Below are positions 1 to 6,902 of a stretch of DNA of 9,272 bases, one piece after another (the first letter of the stretch is position 1; every line of letters starts with the position of its first letter). Made by a program: the position numbers and the translations under genes. The notes below the pieces were generated by a model. The model was not told the origin of the DNA and did no database searches. It worked only from the letters and a program-made list of their open reading frames with translations. The stretch spans positions 1 through 9,272 of the forward strand of contig JAEWFU010000239.1 in the NCBI GenBank assembly GCA_023388675.1, written 5' to 3'. Source of the DNA: Pseudomonadota bacterium. GTDB taxonomy: Bacteria > Pseudomonadota > Alphaproteobacteria > Rhizobiales > Rhizobiaceae.

Positions 1-536
1 ACTCGGGCATCGAAAGCATCGACGACATGAAGGGCAAGTCGCTCGCATTCGCCGATCCGAATTCGACCTCGGGCTACCTCGTGCCGAAGGCCGAGCTGGA
101 AGCGCAGGAAATCAATATCGAGGAATATTTCTCCTCGACCGGTTTCGGCGGTGGTCATGAGCAGGCGGTCGTCGCCGTTCTCAACGGCCAATACGACGCC
201 GGCGTCACCTGGACCTCGGGTGTCGGCGAAGAGAAGGAAGGCTTCTCGCGCGGCGCGCTGCGCTCGATGGTCGACAAGGACCTGCTCGACATGAGCGACC
301 TGCGCATCATCTGGAAATCGAACCTCATCCCGAACGGCCCGTGGGTCGTGCGCAAGGCGCTTCCGGACGAGCCGAAGCAGATCGCCATCGACTGGATGGA
401 GACCCTGAAGGACACGGACTACCAGTGCTACATCGACGTGTCGCAGGGCGAAGGCCAGGGCTTCAAGCGCGTCGACCATTCCTTCTTCGAGGGCGTCGTC
501 GCCATGCGCCAGCGCGAGCTCGAAGGCTCCCGCTAA
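1..536 (+). CDS. phnD: Phosphonate ABC transporter, periplasmic substrate-binding protein PhnD (3' part)
   Basis: This is the C-terminal part (177 residues, reading from position 3) of a PhnD-type periplasmic protein; the start and signal peptide lie before the window. PhnD binds phosphonates (in some homologues also phosphate or phosphite) and delivers them to the PhnE permease. The visible part carries family hallmarks: FADPNSTSGYLVPK, the Ser/Thr-rich loop that contacts the phosphonate oxyanion; FGGGHEQAVVAVLNGQYDAG, the hinge-side helix typical of PhnD/PtxB proteins; and KSNLIPNGPWVVRK, the conserved I-P-x-G-P segment. The stop is TAA at 534-536. The next gene is phnC, then two phnE genes, so the assignment rests on both sequence and context. 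The exact substrate (2-aminoethylphosphonate, methylphosphonate or phosphite) cannot be read from this fragment. Placing phnD before phnC is not the commonest order, which is usually phnC first. Confidence 0.93.
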   Translation, partial: SGIESIDDMKGKSLAFADPNSTSGYLVPKAELEAQEINIEEYFSSTGFGGGHEQAVVAVLNGQYDAGVTWTSGVGEEKEGFSRGALRSMVDKDLLDMSDLRIIWKSNLIPNGPWVVRKALPDEPKQIAIDWMETLKDTDYQCYIDVSQGEGQGFKRVDHSFFEGVVAMRQRELEGSR

Positions 537-552
537 GCTCTTCCGACATTTC

Positions 553-580
553 CGGCCGCCGCCCGCATGGACGGCGGCCG
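553..580 (+). repeat. GC-rich intercistronic hairpin between phnD and phnC
   Basis: An inverted repeat with a perfect 9-bp stem, CGGCCGCCG (553-561) and CGGCGGCCG (572-580), encloses a 10-nt loop; two more C-G pairs can form inside it after one mismatch. No T-run follows (the next bases are CATCGTATTC), so it is not a standard intrinsic terminator. By analogy with hairpins behind other binding-protein genes (for example malE), it could protect the phnD transcript from 3' exonucleases or cause partial termination, giving more PhnD than PhnC/PhnE. That role is inferred. Confidence 0.6.
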
Positions 581-603
581 CATCGTATTCAGGCCGGACG
601 AAC

Positions 604-607
604 GGAG
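604..607 (+). promoter_or_regulatory. Shine-Dalgarno sequence of phnC
   Basis: GGAG ends 7 nt before the ATG at 615. It supports that start over the in-frame ATG at 567, which lies inside the loop of the phnD-phnC hairpin, has no ribosome site and would add 16 residues that do not look like the start of an ABC ATPase. Confidence 0.65.
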
Positions 608-614
608 CCGCCAA

Positions 615-1466
615 ATGCTGACGACCGAGAAACTCACCAAGAGCTTCAAGACACGCAATGCGGTCTCCGACGTCTCGCTTTCCATACCGCAGGGCCAGAT
701 GGTCGGCGTGATCGGACGCTCCGGTGCCGGCAAGTCGACGCTGCTGCGCATGGTCAACCGGCTAGCCGAGCCTACCGGCGGCCGCATCGCCTTCGAAGGC
801 AAGGACGTGACCGCGCTGCGCGGTCGGGCCCTACTCGAATGGCGCGCAACCTGTGCCATGGTCTTCCAGCAATTCAATCTCGTCGGCCGCCTCGACGTGC
901 TGACCAACGTGCTCACCGGTCGGCTCTACCACCACGGCTTCGTCGCCTCGATGCTGCAGCTCTTCACCGCTTCGGAGCGCGCCTTCGCGATCCGGGCGCT
1001 CGATCGTCTGGGCATGGCGCATACAGCGCTCCAGCAGGCCGACACCCTTTCCGGCGGCCAGATGCAGCGCGTCGCGATCGCCCGCGCGCTCGTCCAGGAG
1101 CCGCGCATCCTGCTCGCGGACGAACCCATCGCCTCGCTCGATCCGCTCAACGCCAAGGTGGTGATGGATGCGCTGCGCACCATCAACCGCGAGGACGGCA
1201 TCACCGTGGTATGCAACCTGCACACGCTCGATACCGCGCGCTCCTACTGCGACCGCATCATCGGGCTGAAGGACGGCGTGCTGGTCTTCGACGGCACGCC
1301 CGAAATGCTGACGCAGGACATGGCGCGCGAGATCTACGGCGCGGAAGCCGAAGACGCCTTCGCCGAAGGCCTCACCTCGACGTCGCTGGGCGGCGAACCG
1401 GCCAAGCAGCGCCTGACCGAGCGCGACCTGGCGAAGAACGCGCAGCTCGGCCTGGCAGCGAGCTGA
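615..1466 (+). CDS. phnC: Phosphonate ABC transporter ATP-binding protein PhnC
   Basis: The 283-residue cytoplasmic ATPase energises phosphonate uptake through PhnE. All nucleotide-binding motifs are intact: Walker [10 protein letters not shown] at residues 34-42, the Q-loop in VFQQFN, the signature LSGGQ at 145-149, Walker B ILLADEP with Asp169 and catalytic Glu170, and the switch His203 in [18 protein letters not shown] after Walker A and the insert after the Q-loop ([16 protein letters not shown]) are typical of PhnC rather than of other ABC ATPases. The length is somewhat longer than the roughly 260 residues of E. coli PhnC, through a C-terminal tail after about residue 255 that I do not recognise. 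The start at 615 is chosen because of the GGAG site. It lies 78 bp after phnD and 4 bp before phnE1, consistent with one operon. Confidence 0.95.
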   Translation: MLTTEKLTKSFKTRNAVSDVSLSIPQGQMVGVIGRSGAGKSTLLRMVNRLAEPTGGRIAFEGKDVTALRGRALLEWRATCAMVFQQFNLVGRLDVLTNVLTGRLYHHGFVASMLQLFTASERAFAIRALDRLGMAHTALQQADTLSGGQMQRVAIARALVQEPRILLADEPIASLDPLNAKVVMDALRTINREDGITVVCNLHTLDTARSYCDRIIGLKDGVLVFDGTPEMLTQDMAREIYGAEAEDAFAEGLTSTSLGGEPAKQRLTERDLAKNAQLGLAAS

Positions 1467-1470
1467 CCCG

Positions 1471-2385
1471 ATGACCGCCATCGTTTCCTCCAGCGACGGC
1501 ACGGTCGCCGAATTCGAACGGCACCGTGCGGAACTGCTGCGCAGCAAGCGCGCAATGACCGCGCTGTTCGTCGTGCTGTTTCTCGCCGCGCTCGCCGCCT
1601 CGATCTATGTGTCGCGCTTCTATCCGGACCGCCTCGCATCCGGCCTGCCGCGGATCTTCGAATATTTCGGGACGATCATGCCGAACCTCGAGCTCGACAA
1701 GCTGTTCCTGTCGCGCGGCGACTACGGCCGCGCGATCCCCGGATCGATCGTGTACTGGTACACGGATTTCGGGGTCTATGTCAGGCTCATCGTCGAAACC
1801 ATCTTCATGGCGCTGACCTCGACGATCCTGGGCGCCGCCGCGGCCTTCCTGCTGTGCTTCCCGGCGGCCCGCAACCTCGCGCCCAACAGCATCGTCTTCC
1901 AGCTCTCGCGGCGTTTCATGGAAATCTGCCGCGGCGTGCCTGAAATCCTCTATGCGCTGGTGCTGGTTTTTGCCATCGGCATCGGGCCGCTCGCGGGCGT
2001 GGTCGCCATCGCCATTCATACCGCCGGCGCGCTCGGCAAGCTCTTCGCCGAGGTCAACGAGAACGCGTCGCTGCGCCCTGTGGAAGGCATCCGCGGCGTC
2101 GGCGGCAACTGGTTCGAGGAGATGCGCTACGGCGTCGTCCCGCAGGTGATGCCCAACTTCATCTCGTACACGCTGCTGCGCTTCGAGATCAACGTGCGCG
2201 CTTCCTCGATCGTCGGCTTCGTCGGCGCGGGCGGCATAGGCACCGAACTCAATCGCGTCATCAGCCTTTATTCCGACGACCGCGTCGTAGCCGTACTCCT
2301 GCTCATCGTGCTCACCGTCACGCTCATCGACCTCATCTCGGAGCGCCTGCGCACGCACTTCATCGGCAAGGAGCATTTCGCATGA
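1471..2385 (+). CDS. phnE1: Phosphonate ABC transporter permease PhnE (first copy)
   Basis: This 304-residue inner-membrane permease forms the phosphonate channel, probably as a heterodimer with the next gene's product. A first membrane helix lies near residues 29-48, followed by a periplasmic stretch and then helices near 106-130, 155-185 and 270-290. The ABC permease coupling (EAA) loop starts at Glu205 with EGIRGVGGNWFEEMRYG, and the PhnE motif VGAGGIG follows. The end, RTHFIGKEHFA, resembles the second copy's RERFIGE, as do the RGV...GPLAGV segments, which shows the two are paralogues. The start is 4 bp after the phnC stop and has only a poor ribosome site, suggesting translational coupling. 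The stop overlaps the next start in ATGA. Confidence 0.93.
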   Translation: MTAIVSSSDGTVAEFERHRAELLRSKRAMTALFVVLFLAALAASIYVSRFYPDRLASGLPRIFEYFGTIMPNLELDKLFLSRGDYGRAIPGSIVYWYTDFGVYVRLIVETIFMALTSTILGAAAAFLLCFPAARNLAPNSIVFQLSRRFMEICRGVPEILYALVLVFAIGIGPLAGVVAIAIHTAGALGKLFAEVNENASLRPVEGIRGVGGNWFEEMRYGVVPQVMPNFISYTLLRFEINVRASSIVGFVGAGGIGTELNRVISLYSDDRVVAVLLLIVLTVTLIDLISERLRTHFIGKEHFA

Positions 2386-3239
2386 CCGCCGCAACCCTTG
2401 CCAGCATCGGTCCGGATGAAATCGCCAATGTACGGCGCACGCACCCGCACGCTTTCGGGTCGCTGCGGGGCAAGCTGGTGCAGTGGGCCGTCTGGCTCGG
2501 CGTCGTCGGCTATGTGGTCGGCTCGCTCTGGTATTTCGACGTCTGGAAGTTCGCCTATGCGTCCGACCGGGTCTGGCGGCTGCTCGCCGCCATGTTCACC
2601 TGGAAGGACATGGAAACCTGGCGCTACGCCGACATCTATACCGGCATCGCGCAGACGCTCGCCATGGCCTTTCTGGGCACCATGCTCGCGTCTCTGGCGG
2701 CGCTGTTCATCGGGTTCCTGGCGGCGCGCAACACGATGCCGTTCGGTCCGCTTCGGCATCTGGTGCGCCGCATCCTCGACGTGCTGCGCGGGGTCGACCA
2801 GCTCATCTGGGGCCTGGTCTTCGTCCGCGCCGTGGGTCTGGGTCCGCTCGCCGGGGTGCTCGCCATCTTCGTATCGGATACCGGCACGCTCTCGAAACTC
2901 TACTCGGAGGCCATCGAGAACATCGACCGCAAGCAGGTCGAGGGTGTTCGCGCCACCGGCGCCGGCCCGATCAAGGTGGTGCGCTACGGCTACCTGCCGC
3001 AGGTGCTTCCGGTGTTCATCTCGCAATCGCTTTACTTCTTCGAATCGAGCACGCGCAGCGCGACCATTCTCGGCCTCGTCGGCGCCGGCGGCATCGGCAT
3101 GATCATCATCGAACGCTTCCGCGCAAATTTGTTCGATCAGGTCGCGTTCGTGGTGCTCAACGTGCTCGTCTGCATCTTTGTCATCGACTGGCTGTCACGG
3201 AAGATCCGCGAGCGGTTCATCGGGGAGACAGCCCACTGA
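2382..3239 (+). CDS. phnE2: Phosphonate ABC transporter permease PhnE (second copy)
   Basis: This 285-residue inner-membrane permease is the partner of PhnE1. Likely helices lie near residues 33-53, 88-115, 138-165, 205-225 and 250-270. The EAA loop starts at Glu187 (EGVRATGAGPIKVVRYGYLP) and VGAGGIGM follows. Its DVLRGVDQLIWGLVFVRAVG segment parallels RGVPEILYALVLVFAIG in PhnE1. The start ATG overlaps the phnE1 stop by 4 bp. AAGGAG at 2368-2373, inside the end of phnE1, is a strong ribosome site 8 nt upstream. Two phnE genes are common in Rhizobiales phn loci, unlike the single gene of E. coli. After its TGA a 77-bp gap follows, so the transporter operon may end here or read through. Confidence 0.93.
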   Translation: MTAATLASIGPDEIANVRRTHPHAFGSLRGKLVQWAVWLGVVGYVVGSLWYFDVWKFAYASDRVWRLLAAMFTWKDMETWRYADIYTGIAQTLAMAFLGTMLASLAALFIGFLAARNTMPFGPLRHLVRRILDVLRGVDQLIWGLVFVRAVGLGPLAGVLAIFVSDTGTLSKLYSEAIENIDRKQVEGVRATGAGPIKVVRYGYLPQVLPVFISQSLYFFESSTRSATILGLVGAGGIGMIIIERFRANLFDQVAFVVLNVLVCIFVIDWLSRKIRERFIGETAH

Positions 3240-3249
3240 AACCGGCGGA

Positions 3250-3267
3250 CAGTCGTCAACCTGTCAC
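3250..3267 (+). promoter_or_regulatory. Candidate PhoB box upstream of the DUF1045-phnM-phnN genes
   Basis: The sequence is CAGTCGT-CAAC-CTGTCAC, two 7-bp half sites repeated every 11 bp. Against the PhoB consensus CTGTCAT-n4-CTGTCAY, the first half matches 5 of 7 and the second 7 of 7. A PhoB box normally stands in for the -35 element. The expected -10 position near 3278-3283 reads TAAAGC, a weak match. The site lies 49 nt before the ATG of the DUF1045 gene, a fitting distance for a promoter. It would make the catabolic genes responsive to phosphate starvation. This is a motif match by eye only. Confidence 0.45.
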
Positions 3268-3316
3268 GAGACTCGCCTAAAGCACGGAGCGATGTTCCAC
3301 AGGGCAGGAACCTACA

Positions 3317-4036
3317 ATGCGCTATGCGATCTACTACACGCCGGCCGAGCGTGACCCGCTCACGGTGCTTGCCACGAGTTGGCTCGGGCGCTCCGCCTTT
3401 ACCGGCGAGAGCATCGCACCGCGCGCAATCGGCAGGCTGGCGGCGGCCGAGGTCGCCTATCACACGGCTGCGGCGCGGCGCTATGGCTTCCATGGCACGA
3501 TCCTGGCGCCGTTCACCCTGGCCGACGGCGAAACGGAACAGGACTTGTGTGCCGCGCTCGACGCCTTCTGCGAGGCGCATGACGCCTTCTGCGTGCCGCG
3601 CGTGGTGATCGCCCGGCTCGACGGCTTTTTCGCCTTAGTTCCCGAGGCGCCGAGCGCCGCGCTCAACGGACTTGCCCGCGACGTGGTGGTCGCGTTCGAC
3701 CGCTTCCGGGCGCCCCTGAGCGAGTCCGAGCGGGAGCGGCGCAGCGCCACTCACCTGTCGCCGTCGCAGCTCCGGAACCTGATGCAGTGGGGCTATCCCT
3801 ACGTGTTCGAGGATTTCCGCTTCCACATGACGCTCACCGGCCGTGTCGACGAGGCGGAAGCAGGACGCGTGCACCGCGCCATCGAGGAGCATTTCGGCCC
3901 GGTGCTGGAGGAGCCGCTGGAAGTCGGCTCGCTCGCCCTTTTCCTCGAGCCGGAGCCCGGCGCGCCATTCGTCGTGCGCTCGTTCCACCAGTTCGACCTT
4001 GTCCCCGAAAGCGAAACGCAAAGAAAGACCGCCTGA
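3317..4036 (+). CDS. DUF1045 phosphonate-metabolism protein, 2H phosphoesterase-like
   Basis: The product is a 239-residue soluble protein of the DUF1045 family, known from phn operons as a putative phosphonate metabolism protein (TIGR03223). It starts MRYAIYYTP, as family members do, and has no signal peptide or membrane helix. Two H-x-T motifs are visible: FHGTI (His59, Thr61) and FHMTL (His170, Thr172). This pair is the catalytic signature of 2H phosphoesterases, which open cyclic nucleotide phosphates or hydrolyse 2',3'-type phosphodiesters. The C-P lyase pathway yields 5-phosphoribosyl 1,2-cyclic phosphate, which PhnP opens in E. coli; no phnP is in the window and this gene sits directly before phnM and phnN. 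I infer that it may do the PhnP job. AGGAA at 3306-3310 is the ribosome site. Its stop is 2 bp before the phnM start. Confidence 0.85.
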   Translation: MRYAIYYTPAERDPLTVLATSWLGRSAFTGESIAPRAIGRLAAAEVAYHTAAARRYGFHGTILAPFTLADGETEQDLCAALDAFCEAHDAFCVPRVVIARLDGFFALVPEAPSAALNGLARDVVVAFDRFRAPLSESERERRSATHLSPSQLRNLMQWGYPYVFEDFRFHMTLTGRVDEAEAGRVHRAIEEHFGPVLEEPLEVGSLALFLEPEPGAPFVVRSFHQFDLVPESETQRKTA

Positions 4037-4038
4037 AC

Positions 4039-5178
4039 ATGCCTGCCGATGTGAGTTTCCGGAATGCCCGTATCGTTCTCGCCGACGAGATCGTCGAGGG
4101 AAGCCTCGACGTCGCGGACGGCAGGATTGCAGCGTTCGATGCAGGCACAAGCTCCGTCGGCGAGGATTTCGAAGGCGACTTCCTCGTGCCGGGTCTCGTG
4201 GAACTCCACACCGATCATCTCGAAGGCCACTATGCGCCCCGCCCCGGCGTGCGCTGGAACGCCGTGGCAGCAGTTCAGGCACACGACGCGCAGATCGCCG
4301 CATCGGGCATCACCACCGTCTTCGACTGCCTGCGCATGGGCTCGGAAGGAACCGACGGCTTCGCCAAGGGCGAGATGCGGGAACTCGCCGACGCCATCGA
4401 CCAGGCGCAGCGCGAGGACAGGCTGCGCGCCGAACACTTCATCCATCTGCGCTGCGAAGTCTCGACGCCGGACGTGCTGAGCGATTTCGAATCCTTCCGC
4501 GCCGAGGGACGCGTACGTCTCGCTTCGCTGATGGACCATGCGCCGGGCCAACGGCAGTTCCAGACCATGGATCAGTACGCGGTCTACTACAAGACCAAGC
4601 GCGGCCTCAGCGACGAAGCCTTCGCTCGGTACGTGGCGATGCGGCAGGAGCAGTCGGCGCGTTTCTCCGCACCGCATCGCAAGGCAATCGCCGAGCATTG
4701 CCGGGCCAACGCGGTGACGCTCGCCAGCCATGACGACGCGACGCTCGACCATGTCGGCGAGGCGCTCGAGGACGGCGTGAGGCTTGCCGAATTTCCGACG
4801 TCGCTCGATGCCGCGCGCGCATCCCACGAGGCAGGTATGAGCGTGCTGATGGGGGCGCCCAACATCGTGCGCGGCGGCTCGCATTCCGGCAACATCGCGG
4901 CGAGGGACCTCGCCGAAGCGGGCCTGCTCGACGTGCTTTCCTCCGACTACGTGCCGGCAAGCCTGCTGCATGGGGCCTTCAAGCTTGCCGAAGATGTCGA
5001 GGCGATCAGCCTGCCGCAGTCGCTTGCGCTGGTGACGCGGCGGCCGGCTGAAACCGTAGGATTGAGCGATCGCGGCGAGATCGCGCAGGGCAAGCGCGCC
5101 GACCTGCTGCGCGTACGCTGGCGCGGCGGCGTGCCGGTGGTGCGCGGCGTCTGGCGCGAGGGCAAGCGCGTCGCATGA
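4039..5178 (+). CDS. phnM: Alpha-D-ribose 1-methylphosphonate 5-triphosphate diphosphatase PhnM
   Basis: The 379-residue cytoplasmic enzyme of the amidohydrolase superfamily removes pyrophosphate from ribose 1-phosphonate 5-triphosphate, giving the 5-phosphate substrate of the C-P lyase PhnJ. The length matches the family (about 380). The N-terminal beta-sandwich strand (SFRNARIVLADEIVEGSLDV) is followed by the metal-binding motif VELHTDHLEGHYAPRPGV (His57, Asp59/His60, Glu62), a PhnM hallmark. Further conserved residues are HLRCE (His136, Glu140), MDHAPGQRQF (residues 165-174), SHDD (230-233) and LSSDYVP (Asp303). The C-terminal GEIAQGKRADLLRV strand closes the amidohydrolase fold. The ATG at 4039, 2 bp after the DUF1045 stop, is preferred over an in-frame ATG at 3787 deep inside that gene. 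The ribosome site is weak, suggesting coupling. The 3' end overlaps phnN by ATGA. Confidence 0.95.
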   Translation: MPADVSFRNARIVLADEIVEGSLDVADGRIAAFDAGTSSVGEDFEGDFLVPGLVELHTDHLEGHYAPRPGVRWNAVAAVQAHDAQIAASGITTVFDCLRMGSEGTDGFAKGEMRELADAIDQAQREDRLRAEHFIHLRCEVSTPDVLSDFESFRAEGRVRLASLMDHAPGQRQFQTMDQYAVYYKTKRGLSDEAFARYVAMRQEQSARFSAPHRKAIAEHCRANAVTLASHDDATLDHVGEALEDGVRLAEFPTSLDAARASHEAGMSVLMGAPNIVRGGSHSGNIAARDLAEAGLLDVLSSDYVPASLLHGAFKLAEDVEAISLPQSLALVTRRPAETVGLSDRGEIAQGKRADLLRVRWRGGVPVVRGVWREGKRVA

Positions 5179-5747
5179 CCGGCGAACCGTTCGGCCCCGG
5201 CGTCTTCGTGCCCGTGGTGGGCCCGAGCGGCGCCGGCAAGGACTCACTCATCGCCCATGCCCGGCAGCATATCGGCGATCGCCCCGGCTTCGTGTTCGCG
5301 CGGCGCATCGTGACGCGTCCGAGCGATCCCCACGCCGAGGACCACGACACGCTGGACAGCGCGGCCTTCGCCGAAGCGGAAGCGGCCGGCGCTTTCGCCC
5401 TGGCCTGGCGGTCGCACGGTCTGTGCTACGGCATCCCGGTCGCCGTCGACGAGACGATCCGCGACGGCGGCGTGGTCGTTGCCAACGTCTCGCGCGGGAT
5501 CGTCGCGGCGATACGCCGGCGCTACCGCAACACGATGCCGGTGCTCGTCACCGTCTCCAGGGACGTGCTGGCCGCACGCCTTGCGGCGCGCGGCCGGGAG
5601 ACGGTCGAGGAGATCGCCAGCCGTATCCGGCGCAACGACGAGTATGGGACGCTCGACGCAGACTGCCGGGTCGTCGACAACAGCGGTGCGCTGGAACACG
5701 CCGCCGCGCGGTTCGTCCACATTATCGAGACCGCACGCGCCGCCTGA
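5175..5747 (+). CDS. phnN: Ribose 1,5-bisphosphate phosphokinase PhnN
   Basis: The 190-residue cytoplasmic kinase phosphorylates ribose 1,5-bisphosphate with ATP to PRPP, the last step that returns the C-P lyase ribosyl moiety to nucleotide metabolism. The P-loop GPSGAGKDS at residues 16-24, with the Asp after Lys, is the PhnN variant of the guanylate-kinase-like Walker A. RRIVTRPSDPHAEDH matches the conserved R-x-x-T-R-P segment. FALAWRSHGLCYGIP corresponds to the FxLxWxAHGLxYGIP substrate region. VTVSRDVLAARLAARGRE is the lid helix found in the family. The length is normal (about 185-195). The start codon overlaps the phnM stop (ATGA). After the TGA at 5745-5747 the phn run ends and a 107-bp gap precedes the next gene. 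Confidence 0.95.
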   Translation: MTGEPFGPGVFVPVVGPSGAGKDSLIAHARQHIGDRPGFVFARRIVTRPSDPHAEDHDTLDSAAFAEAEAAGAFALAWRSHGLCYGIPVAVDETIRDGGVVVANVSRGIVAAIRRRYRNTMPVLVTVSRDVLAARLAARGRETVEEIASRIRRNDEYGTLDADCRVVDNSGALEHAAARFVHIIETARAA

Positions 5748-5757
5748 CCTGGCGAGC

Positions 5758-5775
5758 CTGCAATGCGCCTGTCAC
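5758..5775 (+). promoter_or_regulatory. Candidate PhoB box upstream of the second transporter ATPase gene
   Basis: The sequence is CTGCAAT-GCGC-CTGTCAC. Its half sites are 11 bp apart and match CTGTCAY at 5 of 7 and 7 of 7. A weak third repeat, CCGTGCC, follows at 5780-5786, again 11 bp on. The box ends 79 nt before the ATG at 5855. It lies in the only gap between phnN and this gene, so it would give the ATPase its own phosphate-starvation promoter. No convincing -10 hexamer is visible (the best is around CAGATA, 5786-5791). The match was made by eye. Confidence 0.45.
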
Positions 5776-5803
5776 ACAACCGTGCCAGATACGTCGGTTC
5801 CTG

Positions 5804-5830
5804 ATCCGGCTAAACGGATGCAGGCCGGAT
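5804..5830 (+). repeat. Leader inverted repeat before the ATPase gene
   Basis: ATCCGGC at 5804-5810 pairs with GCCGGAT at 5824-5830 across a 13-nt loop. The first five bases, ATCCG, can instead pair with CGGAT at 5815-5819. No T-run follows, so it is not an intrinsic terminator for phnN. The ribosome site (GGGA, 5843-5846) lies outside both stems. Function, if any, is unknown. Confidence 0.35.
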
Positions 5831-5854
5831 GATTGGCATTTCGGGACCGAAACG

Positions 5855-6895
5855 ATGACTGCGATCCGCCTTGAAGAGCTGACATGCCGCTTCGGCGACA
5901 CGGTGGCGGTCGACGACGTGACGCTCGAGTTTCCCGCGGGCTCGTTCACGACGCTTCTGGGTGCCTCCGGCTGCGGCAAGACAACGCTGCTGCGGTTGCT
6001 CGCCGGTTTCGAGACGCCGGATGAAGGACGCATCCTGTTCGACGACGACGCGGTCGCGGGCGGAGCCGGCTTCGTCCCCCCGGAGAAGCGGGGCGTCGGC
6101 GTGGTCTTCCAGTCCTATGCGCTGTGGCCGCATATGGACGTGACGGGCAATGTGGCCTACCCGCTGAAAACGCGCGGGCAGCCGCGCCAGACAATCGAGG
6201 CGCGCGTGCGCGAGGTGCTCGACATCGTCGGCCTCGACGGCTTTCAGGCGCGGCGCATCGACGAGCTCTCGGGCGGACAGCGCCAGCGTGTCGCGCTGGC
6301 GCGGTGTCTCGTAGCCGATTCACGTGTGATCCTGTTCGACGAACCTCTGGCCAATCTCGACATGCATCTGCGCGCCGCCATGGTCGAGGCATTCCGCGAC
6401 ATACATCAGCGCACCGGAGCAACGATCGTCTATGTCACCCACGACCAGGCCGAGGCGCTGGCGCTGTCAGACCGCATCGCGGTAATGAGTGCCGGCAGGA
6501 TACTGCAGCTCGGCGAACCGACGCAAATCTACCGCGCGCCGGTCGACGCCCGAGTGGCCGCCTTCGTCGGGCGTGGAACGATCCTTTCGGGCAATTGTGT
6601 CGAGGCCGGAGACGGCATCGCGACCGTGGAGGTCGCCGGGTATCGCTTCAAGGCGCGGGCACGGAATTCAAAGGTGGGGACGGCCCGCATCCTGCTGCGT
6701 CCGGAAGGGCTGGTTCTCGCCGATGAAGGCATGCCGGCGACGGTTCTGTCGGCGATCTATCGCGGACCGGTATACGAAGTCCGGCTGATGCTGCCGGATG
6801 GCAGCGAGATCGTGCTCGACTGCCAAGATACACCGGCTCCGGGAGCATCGCTGCGGATCGGCGTCAGGGATGCATGGCTCATTCCGGGTCCGTAA
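5855..6895 (+). CDS. ABC transporter ATP-binding protein, putative 2-aminoethylphosphonate type (PhnT-like/AepV-like)
   Basis: This 346-residue cytoplasmic ATPase belongs to the FbpC/PotA/PhnT group of importers. Walker A GASGCGKTT is at residues 36-44, the Q-loop is VVFQSYALWPH, the signature LSGGQ is at 138-142, Walker B VILFDEP has Asp162 and Glu163, and the switch His196 is in VTHDQAEA. Residues from about 240 to the end form a C-terminal regulatory (TOBE/MOI-like) domain, which fits the total length of this group. A longer in-frame start at 5423 lies inside phnN and is rejected; the ATG at 5855 begins the normal MTAIRLEELTCRFG. The gene follows phnN by 107 bp and carries a candidate Pho box. 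It converges on the permease gene with 7 bp between stops. The ATPase should pair with that permease and binding protein. Phosphonate as substrate is inferred from context; iron(III), spermidine or another anion is possible. Confidence 0.85.
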   Translation: MTAIRLEELTCRFGDTVAVDDVTLEFPAGSFTTLLGASGCGKTTLLRLLAGFETPDEGRILFDDDAVAGGAGFVPPEKRGVGVVFQSYALWPHMDVTGNVAYPLKTRGQPRQTIEARVREVLDIVGLDGFQARRIDELSGGQRQRVALARCLVADSRVILFDEPLANLDMHLRAAMVEAFRDIHQRTGATIVYVTHDQAEALALSDRIAVMSAGRILQLGEPTQIYRAPVDARVAAFVGRGTILSGNCVEAGDGIATVEVAGYRFKARARNSKVGTARILLRPEGLVLADEGMPATVLSAIYRGPVYEVRLMLPDGSEIVLDCQDTPAPGASLRIGVRDAWLIPGP

Positions 6896-6902
6896 CGCTT
6901 TT

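Noticed and set aside
1372..2394. 340-codon open frame on the - strand opposite phnE1
   Set aside because: The translation is low-complexity, rich in Asp, Glu, Arg and Ala, the usual antisense shadow of a membrane protein gene.
3799..5247. 482-codon open frame on the - strand opposite phnM
   Set aside because: It mirrors the codon pattern of phnM, a clear full-length enzyme gene, and shows no family motif. Long antisense frames are expected in GC-rich coding DNA.
5423..5854. N-terminal extension of the ATPase into phnN
   Set aside because: The extra 144 residues overlap intact phnN in another frame and resemble no ABC ATPase; the family start fits the ATG at 5855.
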